Shown here piece by piece: positions 37,411 to 46,585 of a stretch of 64,000 nucleotides of DNA; the first letter of the stretch is position 1; the number at the start of each line of letters is the position of its first letter. Location: contig NZ_UWOK01000001.1 in assembly GCF_900573985.1 (NCBI RefSeq), positions 1 to 64,000 on the forward strand, in the 5' to 3' direction. The notes beneath the pieces are model-generated. The model was given only the letters and a program-made list of their open reading frames with translations, had not been told where the DNA came from and ran no database searches. A program made the translations under genes and the position numbers. Source of the stretch: Campylobacter showae (lineage in GTDB: Bacteria; Campylobacterota; Campylobacteria; Campylobacterales; Campylobacteraceae).

Positions 37411-38928
37411 TTAGTTAGCAGCAAACGTCGCTTTAAAGTCTTTTAGCGCCTTATGCAAAAGCTCCTCGATCTCTTTGTCAAGTGCTTTTTTTGTTCGAAT
37501 TTGCTCGAAAATTTCAGGATACTTCGCCTCAATATAAGGATAAAGCTCAGCTTCAAATTTTGTAACAGCTACGGTCGGAATATCGTCTAGATAGCCTTTC
37601 GTGCCGGCAAAGATGATAACGACTTGCTTTTCAACGGCAAGCGGGCTGTAAGGAGGCTGTTTTAATACCTCGACCATCCTCTGACCGCGCTCGAGCTGTT
37701 TTCTAGAGCTTTCGTCAAGGTCGCTCGCAAACTGTGCAAACGCTTGAAGCTCGCGGTATTGCGCAAGGTCAAGTCTCAATGTTCCAGAAACTTGTTTAGT
37801 TGCCTTTATCTGGGCCGCGCCGCCGACGCGAGAAACCGAAAGGCCGACGTTGATCGCAGGGCGAATACCTGAGTTAAATAGATCGGACTCAAGGAAAATT
37901 TGACCGTCGGTGATAGAAATAACGTTTGTTGGAATATACGCTGAAACGTCGCCCGCTTGCGTCTCGATAATAGGAAGCGCCGTTAGAGAACCTGCGCCAA
38001 GCTTATCATTTAGCTTAGATGCGCGCTCTAGCAAACGAGAGTGTAGATAGAAAACGTCACCAGGATAAGCTTCACGACCCGGCGGTCTGCGAAGAATCAA
38101 GCTCATTTCGCGGTATGCGACGGCGTGTTTTGAAAGATCGTCGTAGATGATTAGGGCGTGGCGAGAGTTGTCTCTGAAATATTCGCCCATTGTTACGCCC
38201 GCATAAGGAGCTAGGTACTGAAGCGCAGCAGCGTCGGAAGCGCCTGCATTTACCACGATAGTGTACTCCATAGCACCGTACTCTTCAAGCTTTTTAACGA
38301 CTTGCGCGACTGTTGATTGTTTTTGTCCGATCGCTACGTAGATACAAATAACGTCTTGACCTTTTTGGTTGATAATTGTGTCTATCGCAACGGTAGTTTT
38401 ACCTGTTTGGCGGTCGCCGATGATGAGCTCGCGTTGTCCTCGGCCGATCGGCACTAGCGCGTCGATAGCCTTGATCCCTGTTTGAAGCGGCTCATGAACG
38501 CTCTTTCTAGCCATGATACCTTTTGCTTTTTCCTCGACGAATCTAGTCTCGCTAGCTTCGATCGGGCCCTTGGCGTCTATCGGCTCGCCGAGTGAATTTA
38601 CGACGCGGCCTATCAAAGCATCGCCCACAGGAACGCGCAAAAGCTTAGCTAGGCGTTTTACGCTTGATCCCTCTTTGATACCGTCCGTTTTACCCAAGAT
38701 AACGATACCGACGCTGCTTTCCTCTAGGTTTAGAGCCATGCCTTTTTCGCCGTTCTCAAACTCGACCATCTCGCCGGCCATAACGTTTTTTAGGCCGTAA
38801 ACGTTAGCAACGCCGTCGGCTACGGATATAACCTTGCCCGTCTCGTTTACATCGACGTTAAGGCTGAAATTTTCAATCCTTTCCTTGATGATGGCGCTGA
38901 TTTCATCTGCTTTTATTTTTGCACTCAC
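37411..38928 (-). CDS. atpA: ATP synthase F1 alpha subunit
   Basis: Alpha is the regulatory nucleotide-binding subunit of F1. It has 505 residues, with P-loop GDRQTGKT near 170, the arginine finger region in the [13 protein letters not shown] segment and the family signature [11 protein letters not shown]. The length is normal and there are no changes at key residues that I can see. Confidence 0.97.
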   Translation of the reverse strand: MSAKIKADEISAIIKERIENFSLNVDVNETGKVISVADGVANVYGLKNVMAGEMVEFENGEKGMALNLEESSVGIVILGKTDGIKEGSSVKRLAKLLRVPVGDALIGRVVNSLGEPIDAKGPIEASETRFVEEKAKGIMARKSVHEPLQTGIKAIDALVPIGRGQRELIIGDRQTGKTTVAIDTIINQKGQDVICIYVAIGQKQSTVAQVVKKLEEYGAMEYTIVVNAGASDAAALQYLAPYAGVTMGEYFRDNSRHALIIYDDLSKHAVAYREMSLILRRPPGREAYPGDVFYLHSRLLERASKLNDKLGAGSLTALPIIETQAGDVSAYIPTNVISITDGQIFLESDLFNSGIRPAINVGLSVSRVGGAAQIKATKQVSGTLRLDLAQYRELQAFAQFASDLDESSRKQLERGQRMVEVLKQPPYSPLAVEKQVVIIFAGTKGYLDDIPTVAVTKFEAELYPYIEAKYPEIFEQIRTKKALDKEIEELLHKALKDFKATFAAN

Positions 38929-38940
38929 GCTTTTTCTCCT

Positions 38941-39471
38941 TTATATTGCTTTTAATATGTATTCGCTCATTTGGGCTTTTAGCCTATCTACTGAAAAGCT
39001 AGCCTCCACGCCCAAATCATCTAGTTCGATCTTGATACCGTTGTAGTCGCTTTTTACCGGCTCTAAAATGATTTTTGCGTTAAATCTCTTAGAAAAGCTG
39101 CTTTCAAGCTCTGAAATTTGAGCCTGGCTGATCTGAGAGCCTCCGTAAATTTTACCGTAAAAAACATTATCCATTTTTGATTTTTGCGCTAAAAGCTCCG
39201 AAACGATATTAGGCAAAATATCAAGTCTTTTATTTTCGCCGAGTAGCTTTATGAAATTTACAAATTTTTGATCCGCCTCATCGACTAAAGATAGGACGAA
39301 ATCCGCTTTTTGGCTATTTTTTAAATTCGGCGAAACGATGATGTTTTGAAATTTCTCATTTGCAAATGCGTTTGCGATCTCTTGTAGCTTGGCGGTAAAG
39401 CTATTAAACTCATCTTTGCTAAGGTCGCTAACTAGGGCTTTTACGTATTTTTTTGCGATAAGTTCTTTCAT
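38941..39471 (-). CDS. atpH: ATP synthase delta subunit
   Basis: Delta (OSCP) connects F1 to the peripheral stalk. The 176-residue protein has the helical N-terminal domain (IAKKYVKALVSDLSKDEF) and a C-terminal domain with RFNAKIILEPVKSDYNGIKIEL. Its start shares the last base of atpF (coordinate 39471). Confidence 0.92.
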   Translation of the reverse strand: MKELIAKKYVKALVSDLSKDEFNSFTAKLQEIANAFANEKFQNIIVSPNLKNSQKADFVLSLVDEADQKFVNFIKLLGENKRLDILPNIVSELLAQKSKMDNVFYGKIYGGSQISQAQISELESSFSKRFNAKIILEPVKSDYNGIKIELDDLGVEASFSVDRLKAQMSEYILKAI

Positions 39472-39968
39472 CAGCCGACCCTTTTAAGCATGATATTTAT
39501 AAGCTCACTTTGATCCATTTTAACGCTGTCGCTTGCGAAGATTTCATTTAAAATTTCGCCTACGACGGACTTAACCATGCGTCTTTTTTCAAATTCTTTT
39601 TGATCTTGGAAGCTTTTTTCCAAATTTGCGACCTCTTGTCTAGTCTCTTCTTTGATGCGTTCAGAGATCAAAACGGCCTCTTTTCTAGCGGTTTCTACTA
39701 GGCTAGCGGCATTTGCTTTAGCCTCTTCTACGCGTCTTAGAGCATTGTCTTTTTTGGCTTTTGAGTCTTTTAGTTTTTGCTCGATATTATCAAGTCTTGC
39801 CGCGATACCGGCGATTCTTCCCTTATATGCGTTCTTAATAGGGTTTGCTATGAAATAATACAAAATTGCGGCAAAAACGATAAAGTTTATCGTTCTAGGT
39901 ACGATGTCGTATCCGCCGTCAGCCATCAAAACAAAAGGACATAATAAAAGTAAAATTTTGCTTTTCAT
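39471..39968 (-). CDS. atpF: ATP synthase F0 subunit b
   Basis: One of two b-type peripheral stalk subunits. The 165 residues start with a hydrophobic segment that reads like a signal peptide (MKSKILLLLCPFVLMADGG), then a membrane helix (about 27-43) and a long charged coiled coil. The signal-like leader is the usual feature of Campylobacter AtpF. It lies one base after atpF'. Confidence 0.92.
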   Translation of the reverse strand: MKSKILLLLCPFVLMADGGYDIVPRTINFIVFAAILYYFIANPIKNAYKGRIAGIAARLDNIEQKLKDSKAKKDNALRRVEEAKANAASLVETARKEAVLISERIKEETRQEVANLEKSFQDQKEFEKRRMVKSVVGEILNEIFASDSVKMDQSELINIMLKRVG

Positions 39969-39969
39969 A

Positions 39970-40392
39970 TTAAATCCTTGCGAGTTTTGCTTTTAAAGCA
40001 GCTTGAAGTTCAGGCAGTTTTTGCTGCAAATCAGCTCTAAAATCGCTCTTTTGAGAGTTTAAATTTTGGATAAAAGCATCGTAATCAGCCTCCAAAACTC
40101 CGCGCTTTTCGCTGACTATCTTAGCGGCCGCGTCTTTTGCGGCATTAATAGCCTCCTGCTTGATCTTGCCGGCCTCGCTTCTTGCGGCAGCTATGAGCTG
40201 TTCTATCTGCGCTTCATACACGCCAAGATCACTCGTATTTTTACTAGCGCTCTCTTCGTCATTTTTTATCGCATCGTTTCTAGCGTCTATAAATTTAAGT
40301 AGAGGCTTGTAAAGGATGAAATTTAAAACGGCGATAAGCCCTAGAAAAATAACTGCCGTTAGGACAACTAGCGGCAAATTAATTTCCAACAT
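39970..40392 (-). CDS. atpF': ATP synthase F0 subunit b'
   Basis: The second, diverged b subunit, giving a heterodimeric stalk as in other Campylobacterota. I start it at ATG 40392 behind AAGGAG; one TTG codon earlier also exists. The 140 residues have one membrane helix (about 8-28) and a coiled coil with YEAQIEQLIAAARSEAG. It is first of the atp cluster. Subunits a and c are not in the window, consistent with their separate location in this class. Confidence 0.92.
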   Translation of the reverse strand: MLEINLPLVVLTAVIFLGLIAVLNFILYKPLLKFIDARNDAIKNDEESASKNTSDLGVYEAQIEQLIAAARSEAGKIKQEAINAAKDAAAKIVSEKRGVLEADYDAFIQNLNSQKSDFRADLQQKLPELQAALKAKLARI

Positions 40393-40490
40393 CAAATCTC
40401 CTTAAAGTTTAATATTTTCTTAAGCATAACAAAACCGTGCTTATTTTACAAAAAAAAAGGATAAAACAAGCTAAATTTAAACAAATATTT

Positions 40491-41345
40491 TTATTTTATC
40501 TTGTTTATTAGCCTATCGATATCAGCTATATCATCAAATTCGATAGTGATTTTTTTGCCTTTTATCTTAATTGGTACGTCAAATTTAGAAAAAATCTCTT
40601 TTAAATTCGTTAGTCTTTCAAGGTACCTCTCATCTAGCTTAAGTGCGGCTTTAGGCGGTAATTTATTTTTTAGATTTTTGACCAAATTTTCCGTCTCGCG
40701 CACGCTAAGACGCTGCCCGATGATAGTATCAACCGCCGTTTTTTCATCGTTTGGATCAAGCCCCACGATGACTTTGGCGTGCCCCTGCGTTAGTTTGCCC
40801 TCTTTTATATACTCCTGCGTTACGGCGCTAAGGCTCAAAAGCCGCATCGTATTTGTTATCTGAACCCTGCTTTTGTGAATGATGTTTGCAAGCCCGTCCT
40901 GCGTAATTTTGTATTCGTCTATGAGCTCTTTGTAGGAATTGGCAAGCTCGATCGGATTTAAGTCTTCTCTTTGGATATTTTCTATGAGTGCTAGTTCGCG
41001 AAGGCTTTGGCTTTCGATGTCGGCGACTATAGCCTTTATCTTACTTTCGCCTAGCAGCTTAGTCGCACGAAATCTCCTTTCGCCCGCGATCAGCATATAT
41101 CCGCCGTCTTTTTCTATAACGATTATCGGCTGGATAAGACCATGTCTTTTGATACTTTCGCTAAGCTCTCTTAGCGCCGTTTCGTCGAAATTTTTACGCG
41201 GCTGATACGGGTTTTCGGTAATCAACTCAAGGTCTATTTCTTTTATTATTTCGCTGTTACCTTCGTTTATTTCGGCTTTATACGCTAGCTCTACATCACC
41301 CAAAATCGCTTCTAGTCCGCGCCCTAGTCCGCCTTTTTTAGCCAT
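40491..41345 (-). CDS. parB: chromosome-partitioning protein ParB
   Basis: ParB is a CTP-dependent DNA clamp that spreads from parS. Of 284 residues, the N-terminal CTPase domain has ENPYQPRKNFDE and the GERRFRA motif (LIAGERRFRATK), then the helix-turn-helix region with TQDGLANIIHKSRVQITNTMRLL, and a C-terminal dimerisation domain. It follows parA by 3 bases. No parS-like palindrome was found in the window. Confidence 0.96.
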   Translation of the reverse strand: MAKKGGLGRGLEAILGDVELAYKAEINEGNSEIIKEIDLELITENPYQPRKNFDETALRELSESIKRHGLIQPIIVIEKDGGYMLIAGERRFRATKLLGESKIKAIVADIESQSLRELALIENIQREDLNPIELANSYKELIDEYKITQDGLANIIHKSRVQITNTMRLLSLSAVTQEYIKEGKLTQGHAKVIVGLDPNDEKTAVDTIIGQRLSVRETENLVKNLKNKLPPKAALKLDERYLERLTNLKEIFSKFDVPIKIKGKKITIEFDDIADIDRLINKIK

Positions 41346-41348
41346 TCG

Positions 41349-42131
41349 TTATCCTAAAATACAGCATGCTAAATTTTGATACGCTACCGAGCCGGGTGAT
41401 TTTATGTCGTATAAAATCACTGGCTTACCAAAGCTCGGGCTTTCGGCAAGCTTTACGTTTCGCGGTACTATTACGAATTCATCACCCATATCCTTGTTTT
41501 TAAACAGTTTATTTTCAAAATGCTGCTTTAAATTTGCCACCGTTTCCTTGGCGAGGTTATTTTGCGAACTGTACATAGTCGGCAAAAAGCCTTTTATATT
41601 TAGCTTCGGATTTATGGTTTTTTTGATGATTTTTACCGTATTTAAAATTTGTGCAAGCCCCTCTAATGCGTAAAATTCGCACTGTATCGGGATTATCACG
41701 CTATCGCTAGCACTTAGTGCGTTTACGGTGATACTGCCTAGCGCCGGAGGACTGTCGATGATGATAAAATCGTACTGCCCCTCAACCTCCTCTATCTTGC
41801 TTTTTAGTATCTTTTGATAGTCTTTGTTTTGTTCGCTTAGTTCTTGCTCTATACCCACGAGACCGATGTTTGAAGGCGCTAGAAAAAGCGTCGGTATCTC
41901 GGTTTTTAGCACTATTTGAGAGAGTTTTTTACGACCGGTGAGCACGTGATAGATGTTGTACTCGTAGTCGTTTCTGCTAAAGCCCATTCCTGTCGTCGCA
42001 TTTGCTTGCGGATCGATGTCGATGAGTAGGACTTTTTTTTCGGCTACCGCTAGCGATGCAGCCAAATTTACCGCCGTAGTCGTCTTTCCGACGCCGCCTT
42101 TCTGGTTTGCGATAGTTATAATTTCACACAT
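41349..42131 (-). CDS. parA: chromosome-partitioning ATPase ParA/Soj
   Basis: ParA moves ParB-parS complexes by ATP-driven binding to DNA. The 260-residue protein has the deviant Walker A KGGVGKTTTAVNLA (about residues 11-24), Walker A' LLIDIDPQANATTG and Walker B FIIIDSPPALG. No N-terminal DNA-binding extension, so it is the chromosomal type. Upstream is a 160-base AT-rich gap before birA. Confidence 0.96.
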   Translation of the reverse strand: MCEIITIANQKGGVGKTTTAVNLAASLAVAEKKVLLIDIDPQANATTGMGFSRNDYEYNIYHVLTGRKKLSQIVLKTEIPTLFLAPSNIGLVGIEQELSEQNKDYQKILKSKIEEVEGQYDFIIIDSPPALGSITVNALSASDSVIIPIQCEFYALEGLAQILNTVKIIKKTINPKLNIKGFLPTMYSSQNNLAKETVANLKQHFENKLFKNKDMGDEFVIVPRNVKLAESPSFGKPVILYDIKSPGSVAYQNLACCILG

Positions 42132-42291
42132 GAGAATTTTCCAATTTTTTTGTTTTTTAATTGATTAATTTTACAAAAAACTTACTTTGTCCAAGTTTAG
42201 TTTCGGCTTTAAAATTTCTGAAAGAATTTCGCGGTGCGTATCCGCCGATATTTTGTAAAAATATTAAATTTTACGTCAAATTTAAGCAAAT

Positions 42292-42927
42292 TTATCTGAG
42301 CGAAAAAACCCTTCGCCCATCTATGTCCAAAGATCCGTCAGATAGGAGTTTTGCGTCTTTGAGCGCCACTTCTTCGCCCTCAAAGTGCGTGATAAATTCT
42401 CTTGATTTTTCAAATTCGCTCTCAAATTTTTTAAAAATTTCCGCCCAAGACGGAGCCGTTTGCAGCCTCTTGCAAAACTCTCCGACCGCGGCGCTAGGAC
42501 TCACGTCTATATCTAAAATTCCGGCGTTTTCGGGCGCGTTTTTTAGATTTATACCCATGCCGCAAACGTAAATTTCGCCGACTCTCGTCGTCAAAGTTCC
42601 GCCGATTTTTTTGTCGTCGACGTAAAAATCGTTCGGCCATTTTAGCCAAATTTGCGAGCCGCGAGCCGCGAGCACTTCGCGCATTATCACCGAAAAGTAA
42701 ATCGACGCCGACTCGCCTTTTAGATCGGCGGGCAGCGCCGTCTCGCTCATGCAAAACGAAAAAAATAGATTGCCTTCCAGTCCACTCCACGTGTTGTTTC
42801 TGCTGCCGATACCCTGCGTCTGCTCTTTTGACACGAGCGCAAAAGGCGGCTGTATTTCGCCGTTTCGCAGTCCTTCGACCAGAACTTTTTGCGTAGATGG
42901 GACGCTATCTGCGAACTCTATTCTCAA
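42292..42927 (-). CDS. birA: biotin-[acetyl-CoA carboxylase] ligase
   Basis: BirA attaches biotin to AccB. The 211 residues comprise only the catalytic and small C-terminal domains; the DNA-binding domain of E. coli BirA is missing, so it cannot be a biotin repressor. Active-site features are QTQGIGSRNNTWSGLEGNLFFSF with the Gly-rich biotinyl-AMP loop (changed from the common GRGRRGR) and LKWPNDFYVDDKKIGG. Confidence 0.93.
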   Translation of the reverse strand: MRIEFADSVPSTQKVLVEGLRNGEIQPPFALVSKEQTQGIGSRNNTWSGLEGNLFFSFCMSETALPADLKGESASIYFSVIMREVLAARGSQIWLKWPNDFYVDDKKIGGTLTTRVGEIYVCGMGINLKNAPENAGILDIDVSPSAAVGEFCKRLQTAPSWAEIFKKFESEFEKSREFITHFEGEEVALKDAKLLSDGSLDIDGRRVFSLR

Positions 42928-43017
42928 ATTTTATTCCTTTTAAATTTGCTGTTTTATTTTACATTGCGAGCGCATTAGTATCATAAATTTACAAGGCAAG
43001 CTTCGCTCGGCTCAAAT

Positions 43018-43938
43018 TTATGATACTATATCGCCGACACCGAGCCGCTTGCCGTTTAGATAGGCGCTAGCGTCCACCGGCTTTTTGCCCGGCTCTTGCA
43101 CCTTTATGATCTTAACCGCACCCTCACCGCAAGAAACGCAAAAGCCGAGCTTATCGACGCTTAAAATTTCGCCAACGCGTTCAAATTTACGCCCGCGAGA
43201 TTCGCGTAAGATTTCTAAATCCAAAATTTTGAGCCCGCTAGCTAGATAAATCCCCGGCCATGGCGTCAGCGCGCGAAATTTATTATAAATTTGCTGTGCG
43301 CTTTGTTCAAAGCCAAAAAGTCCGTCAGATTTTGCGATTTTTTTGCAGTGCGTGGCCTGCGCGTCGTCCTGCCTAAGCGGTGTCAAATTTGCAAAATTTC
43401 GCAGCGTTTTTACGATCAGCTCACCCGCCAGATCCCCGAGCTCGTCAAACAGCTGCGCCGCCGTTTTGTCCTCGCAAGGCGTGTAGGCAAAATCAAGCAT
43501 ATCGCCCGTATCAAGCCCCGCATCCATCAGCATCGCCGTCACGCCCGTCTGCTTCTCGCCCGCTAGTAGCGCGCTTTGGATCGGGCTCGCGCCGCGATAT
43601 TTTGGCAGGATCGAGGCGTGCAGATTTATGCAAGGCGCGATGTCAAGGATAGCCTGCGGCAGAATTTTACCGTATGCCGCAACCACGATAAAATCAGGCT
43701 TTAGCTCTTTTATCTGCGCCGTGACCGCCTCGTCTCTTAAAGTCACAGGCTGAAAGATCGGCACGGCGGGCAGGTGCTGCTGCGCGTAAGTTTTCACCTC
43801 GCTCGGAGTTAAAATTTGCTTCCTGCCCACAGGCTTATCGGGCTGCGTAAAGACGGCCGCGATGTCAAATTTCGCCTCGGTAAGCGCGCGTAAAATTTTA
43901 GCCGCATACTCGGGCGTTCCCATAAAAACTATATTCAT
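43018..43938 (-). CDS. fmt: methionyl-tRNA formyltransferase
   Basis: Fmt formylates initiator Met-tRNA. The 306-residue protein has FMGTPEYAAKIL at the N-terminus, the catalytic Asn-His-Asp region INLHASILPKYRGASPIQ with DAGLDTGDML after it, and the C-terminal OB-like domain (LTPWPGIYLAS). birA follows 90 bases downstream, as in C. jejuni. Confidence 0.95.
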   Translation of the reverse strand: MNIVFMGTPEYAAKILRALTEAKFDIAAVFTQPDKPVGRKQILTPSEVKTYAQQHLPAVPIFQPVTLRDEAVTAQIKELKPDFIVVAAYGKILPQAILDIAPCINLHASILPKYRGASPIQSALLAGEKQTGVTAMLMDAGLDTGDMLDFAYTPCEDKTAAQLFDELGDLAGELIVKTLRNFANLTPLRQDDAQATHCKKIAKSDGLFGFEQSAQQIYNKFRALTPWPGIYLASGLKILDLEILRESRGRKFERVGEILSVDKLGFCVSCGEGAVKIIKVQEPGKKPVDASAYLNGKRLGVGDIVS

Positions 43939-44054
43939 TCTTTTCCTTTAAATTTAGCCAAATCACGGCGCGAGCGATCACACGAGCGCCGACCGCGCGC
44001 AAAATAAATATTACGCAACCGCGAAGCAAACCAGAGTCCATACTCGCCCGCGCG

Positions 44055-44396
44055 CTATTTGACGGCGGATTGATTTTCATCTCCGCTTTGATCCTTCCAC
44101 GGCCAAAAAGCACACGGATCTTCGGACCAATAAATCTTTGCGGACGGTTTCGCCCCCAGCTCATCTAGGCTAATCTTGCCGTCACGATTAGCATCGAGCC
44201 TCTTAAATTCCGAGCCCGAGCGCAGATTTAACTCTACTCTCAGCCCAGACGGCACCTCGCTAGCCGCCCACTCATCCAGGCTTAGCGCGCCGTCGCGATC
44301 CTTGTCGTTAAAGTCCATAAAATTCGGCACCGGATCGGCGGTATCACAACCGTATGCGCCGAAGCATAAAAATACTAGAATAAAAATTTTATTCAT
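44055..44396 (-). CDS. small EF-hand lipoprotein
   Basis: The 113-residue precursor has a lipoprotein signal (FLCFGAYGC, lipidated Cys at residue 17). Two canonical calcium loops follow: DKDRDGALSLDE at about 31-42 and DANRDGKISLDE at about 69-80, both with the ideal D-x-D/N-x-D-G-x-I/L-S-x-x-E pattern. The C-terminus is short and polar. It sits between obgE and fmt, where C. jejuni has proB, so it is either an insertion or proB was lost. Function unknown; a periplasmic calcium-binding role is inferred from sequence. Confidence 0.8.
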   Translation of the reverse strand: MNKIFILVFLCFGAYGCDTADPVPNFMDFNDKDRDGALSLDEWAASEVPSGLRVELNLRSGSEFKRLDANRDGKISLDELGAKPSAKIYWSEDPCAFWPWKDQSGDENQSAVK

Positions 44397-44522
44397 TTCG
44401 CTTCCTTAAATTTTATCTTTTTGCGACGCTTACGAGCGATAAATATAAAATTTACCCACATATTCGGGCGCGCTTAGGGCCCGCGTTCGTCAAAGACCTC
44501 TACGGCGCGGCTTTAGCGCAAT

Positions 44523-45578
44523 CTACAGCTCCTTTTTAAGTAGTTCAAGCAGGTTAAATTTTAGCTCGTTTATATTTTGTCCCGTCGCCGAAGATATCGG
44601 CATCACAAAAAACGGCTTGGCGGCGTCAAATTCATAAATATCTTGCTTAAATTTTATCTCGCCCGCCGTGCCTACAAGCCCCAAATGCGACAAAAACGCG
44701 TCAAATTTTTCCTGCAAATTTTCGGCCGCGTCCGCGCGGGTTAGAGCGATCGCGTAGTCTCTTTTTGCTAGCTCGCCGGAAAATTTCGCCGTCTCGGCTC
44801 GCAGTGCGTCAAACTGCTCCTCAAGGCTGCGGTAGTTTGCAAGATCGAGCATAAAAAGCAAAATTTTCGTGCGTTCGACATGCTTTAAAAACTGCACGCC
44901 AAGGCCTCGCCCCTCGCTTGCGCCCTCGATGATGCCCGGGATATCGGCCATGACAAAGCCGCTGTATTCATCGACCTCGACTAGGCCTAGCTTTGGCGTG
45001 AGCGTGGTAAATTCGTAGTTTGCGATCTGCGGTTTGGCGTTTGAGACGGTCGAGATCAGCGTGCTTTTACCGACGTTTGGAAGGCCCACGAGCCCCACGT
45101 CGGCAATGAGCTTAAGCTCCAGCCTCACCTCGCGTGTTTCGCCATCAAGGCCTTTTTGTGCGTATTCGGGAGCTTGATTGATCGAGCTTTTAAAATGCAC
45201 GTTGCCAAGCCCGCCTTTACCGCCTTTTAAAAATAGCTCGCGCTGCCCCTCGCTGGTTAGATCACAGAGTAGCTCGCCCGTCTCGGCATCCAGCACCGCG
45301 GTACCTGGAGGCACGATGAGCTCGAGATGCTCGCCTCTTTTGCCGTGCATTCTCCGCCCCGTACCCGCCTCGCCGTTTTGCGCGCGCATGGCCTTTTTGC
45401 CTTTATACGCCGCCAGCGTGTGCGTGTTGTTATCGGCGACGAAATATACATCCCCGCCGTCGCCGCCGTCGCCGCCGTCCGGTCCGCCTAAAATCACGTG
45501 TTTTTCGCGGCGAAAGCTCACCGATCCGGCCCCGCCGTGACCCGAGCTTAGAGTTAAATTTACGCTATCTATAAACAT
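44523..45578 (-). CDS. obgE: Obg family GTPase
   Basis: ObgE is an essential 50S assembly and stress GTPase. It has 351 residues. The glycine-rich OBG domain (about 1-158, [16 protein letters not shown]) is followed by the G domain with P-loop GLPNVGKST (about 166-174) and [17 protein letters not shown] short C-terminal tail is present. The G4 motif is atypical (LTRADAAE in place of NKxD), as in some Campylobacterota. It lies downstream of rpmA, as is usual. Confidence 0.95.
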   Translation of the reverse strand: MFIDSVNLTLSSGHGGAGSVSFRREKHVILGGPDGGDGGDGGDVYFVADNNTHTLAAYKGKKAMRAQNGEAGTGRRMHGKRGEHLELIVPPGTAVLDAETGELLCDLTSEGQRELFLKGGKGGLGNVHFKSSINQAPEYAQKGLDGETREVRLELKLIADVGLVGLPNVGKSTLISTVSNAKPQIANYEFTTLTPKLGLVEVDEYSGFVMADIPGIIEGASEGRGLGVQFLKHVERTKILLFMLDLANYRSLEEQFDALRAETAKFSGELAKRDYAIALTRADAAENLQEKFDAFLSHLGLVGTAGEIKFKQDIYEFDAAKPFFVMPISSATGQNINELKFNLLELLKKEL

Positions 45579-45824
45579 TTTTTGCCTTAGTTTTTAAATT
45601 TTATTCTATTATTTTTAGTTTGTTATTTTGCGAAATTTTCGGATTATATCGGTTTATTGATTAAAATTTGATTTGCCGAAAAGTTCAAATGATTTGCCAA
45701 GTACTGTTATTGGCACGATATAAATTTGCGCAATTTGGGTCAAATTTTAAAAATTGACAAATAACGTAACGATTATTTATTAGGTAAAAGCTTTTTAGAT
45801 TTTAAAAATTTGGATGATTTTAAA

Positions 45825-45849
45825 AGAAAAAGGGGCTTTCGCCCCAAAG
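45825..45849 (-). terminator. intrinsic terminator after rpmA
   Basis: On the minus strand TTTGGGGC, GAAA loop, GCCCC and then TTTTTCTTTT, 1-2 bases past the rpmA stop. A GNRA-type tetraloop with a 5-bp GC core. This makes rplU-rpmA a separate transcript from obgE. The remaining gap to obgE (45579-45824) is AT-rich without a gene. Confidence 0.85.
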
Positions 45850-45850
45850 A

Positions 45851-46108
45851 TTACGCAGCAGGATAAACTGAAACTTTTTTTCTGTTTTTATCTAGTCTTT
45901 CGAATTTAACGAAACCGTCGATTAGAGCGAAAATCGTGTGATCTTTGCCTAGACCGACGTTGTTGCCCGCGTGAGTAGCGGTACCGCGCTGGCGGATGAT
46001 GATGTTGCCCGCGCGAACGAATTCGCCGCCGAATTTTTTAACGCCTAAGCGTCGTCCGATGGAATCTCGGTTATTCTGGGTTGAGCCTTGACCTTTTTTG
46101 TGTGCCAT
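45851..46108 (-). CDS. rpmA: 50S ribosomal protein L27
   Basis: L27 reaches the peptidyl transferase centre with its N-terminus. The 85 residues begin [16 protein letters not shown], the form without the longer cleaved leader of Firmicutes. [25 protein letters not shown] is the family core (given in part: [16 protein letters not shown]). It follows rplU by 11 bases. Confidence 0.97.
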   Translation of the reverse strand: MAHKKGQGSTQNNRDSIGRRLGVKKFGGEFVRAGNIIIRQRGTATHAGNNVGLGKDHTIFALIDGFVKFERLDKNRKKVSVYPAA

Positions 46109-46119
46109 TTCTTATCTCC

Positions 46120-46434
46120 TTAAGCTGCGATACTTACGACTTTTACGCGTGTAAACTGTCTTCTAAAACCGCGTTTTAGTTTTGAGTCTTTGCGTCTGCG
46201 TTTTTTGTAAATAACGACTTTTTTATCCTTGCCCTCGTTTACGACTTCAAGAACGACTTTCGCACCCTTTACGAACGGCGCGCCTACCTTTACTTCACCG
46301 TCGTTTACGCACAAAACGTCCGTAATCTCGACTGATGATTTTGCTTCAGCACTGAAATGGTCAAGCTTAAGATATTCGCCTTCGCTGACGCGATACTGCT
46401 TGCCGCCGTGCTTAAATATAGCGTATTTTGACAT
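46120..46434 (-). CDS. rplU: 50S ribosomal protein L21
   Basis: L21 binds 23S rRNA domain I. The 104-residue protein has [19 protein letters not shown] at the N-terminus and [19 protein letters not shown] in the rRNA-binding loop. It is first gene of the rplU-rpmA unit and has a leader of about 80 bases with a hairpin. Confidence 0.97.
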   Translation of the reverse strand: MSKYAIFKHGGKQYRVSEGEYLKLDHFSAEAKSSVEITDVLCVNDGEVKVGAPFVKGAKVVLEVVNEGKDKKVVIYKKRRRKDSKLKRGFRRQFTRVKVVSIAA

Positions 46435-46460
46435 ACTCTACCTTTCTAAATTTGGTAAGA

Positions 46461-46477
46461 CCAAAAAGCGCTTTTGG
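46461..46477 (-). promoter_or_regulatory. hairpin in the rplU leader
   Basis: CCAAAA, five bases AGCGC, TTTTGG form a small perfect stem about 27-43 bases upstream of the rplU ATG, within the untranslated leader defined by the -10 box at 46520. It may be a ribosomal-protein leader element or simply chance. Confidence 0.3.
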
Positions 46478-46519
46478 ATTTCAAAAGACTTGGGGAGCTT
46501 TGTTGGTTGTAAGAGACGG

Positions 46520-46525
46520 ATAATA
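46520..46525 (-). promoter_or_regulatory. candidate -10 box for rplU-rpmA
   Basis: Minus-strand TATTAT, one base off consensus, 86 bases upstream of the rplU start with T/A-rich sequence before it. Confidence 0.4.
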
Positions 46526-46585
46526 CCCAAAAATTTATAAATTTAAGTTGAATGAGGAGGAAATTTATCCGCCTTTTTGTTTAGC

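Noticed and set aside
40396..42200. parS site near parAB
   Set aside because: No sequence close to the 16-base parS palindrome was found in or around parAB.
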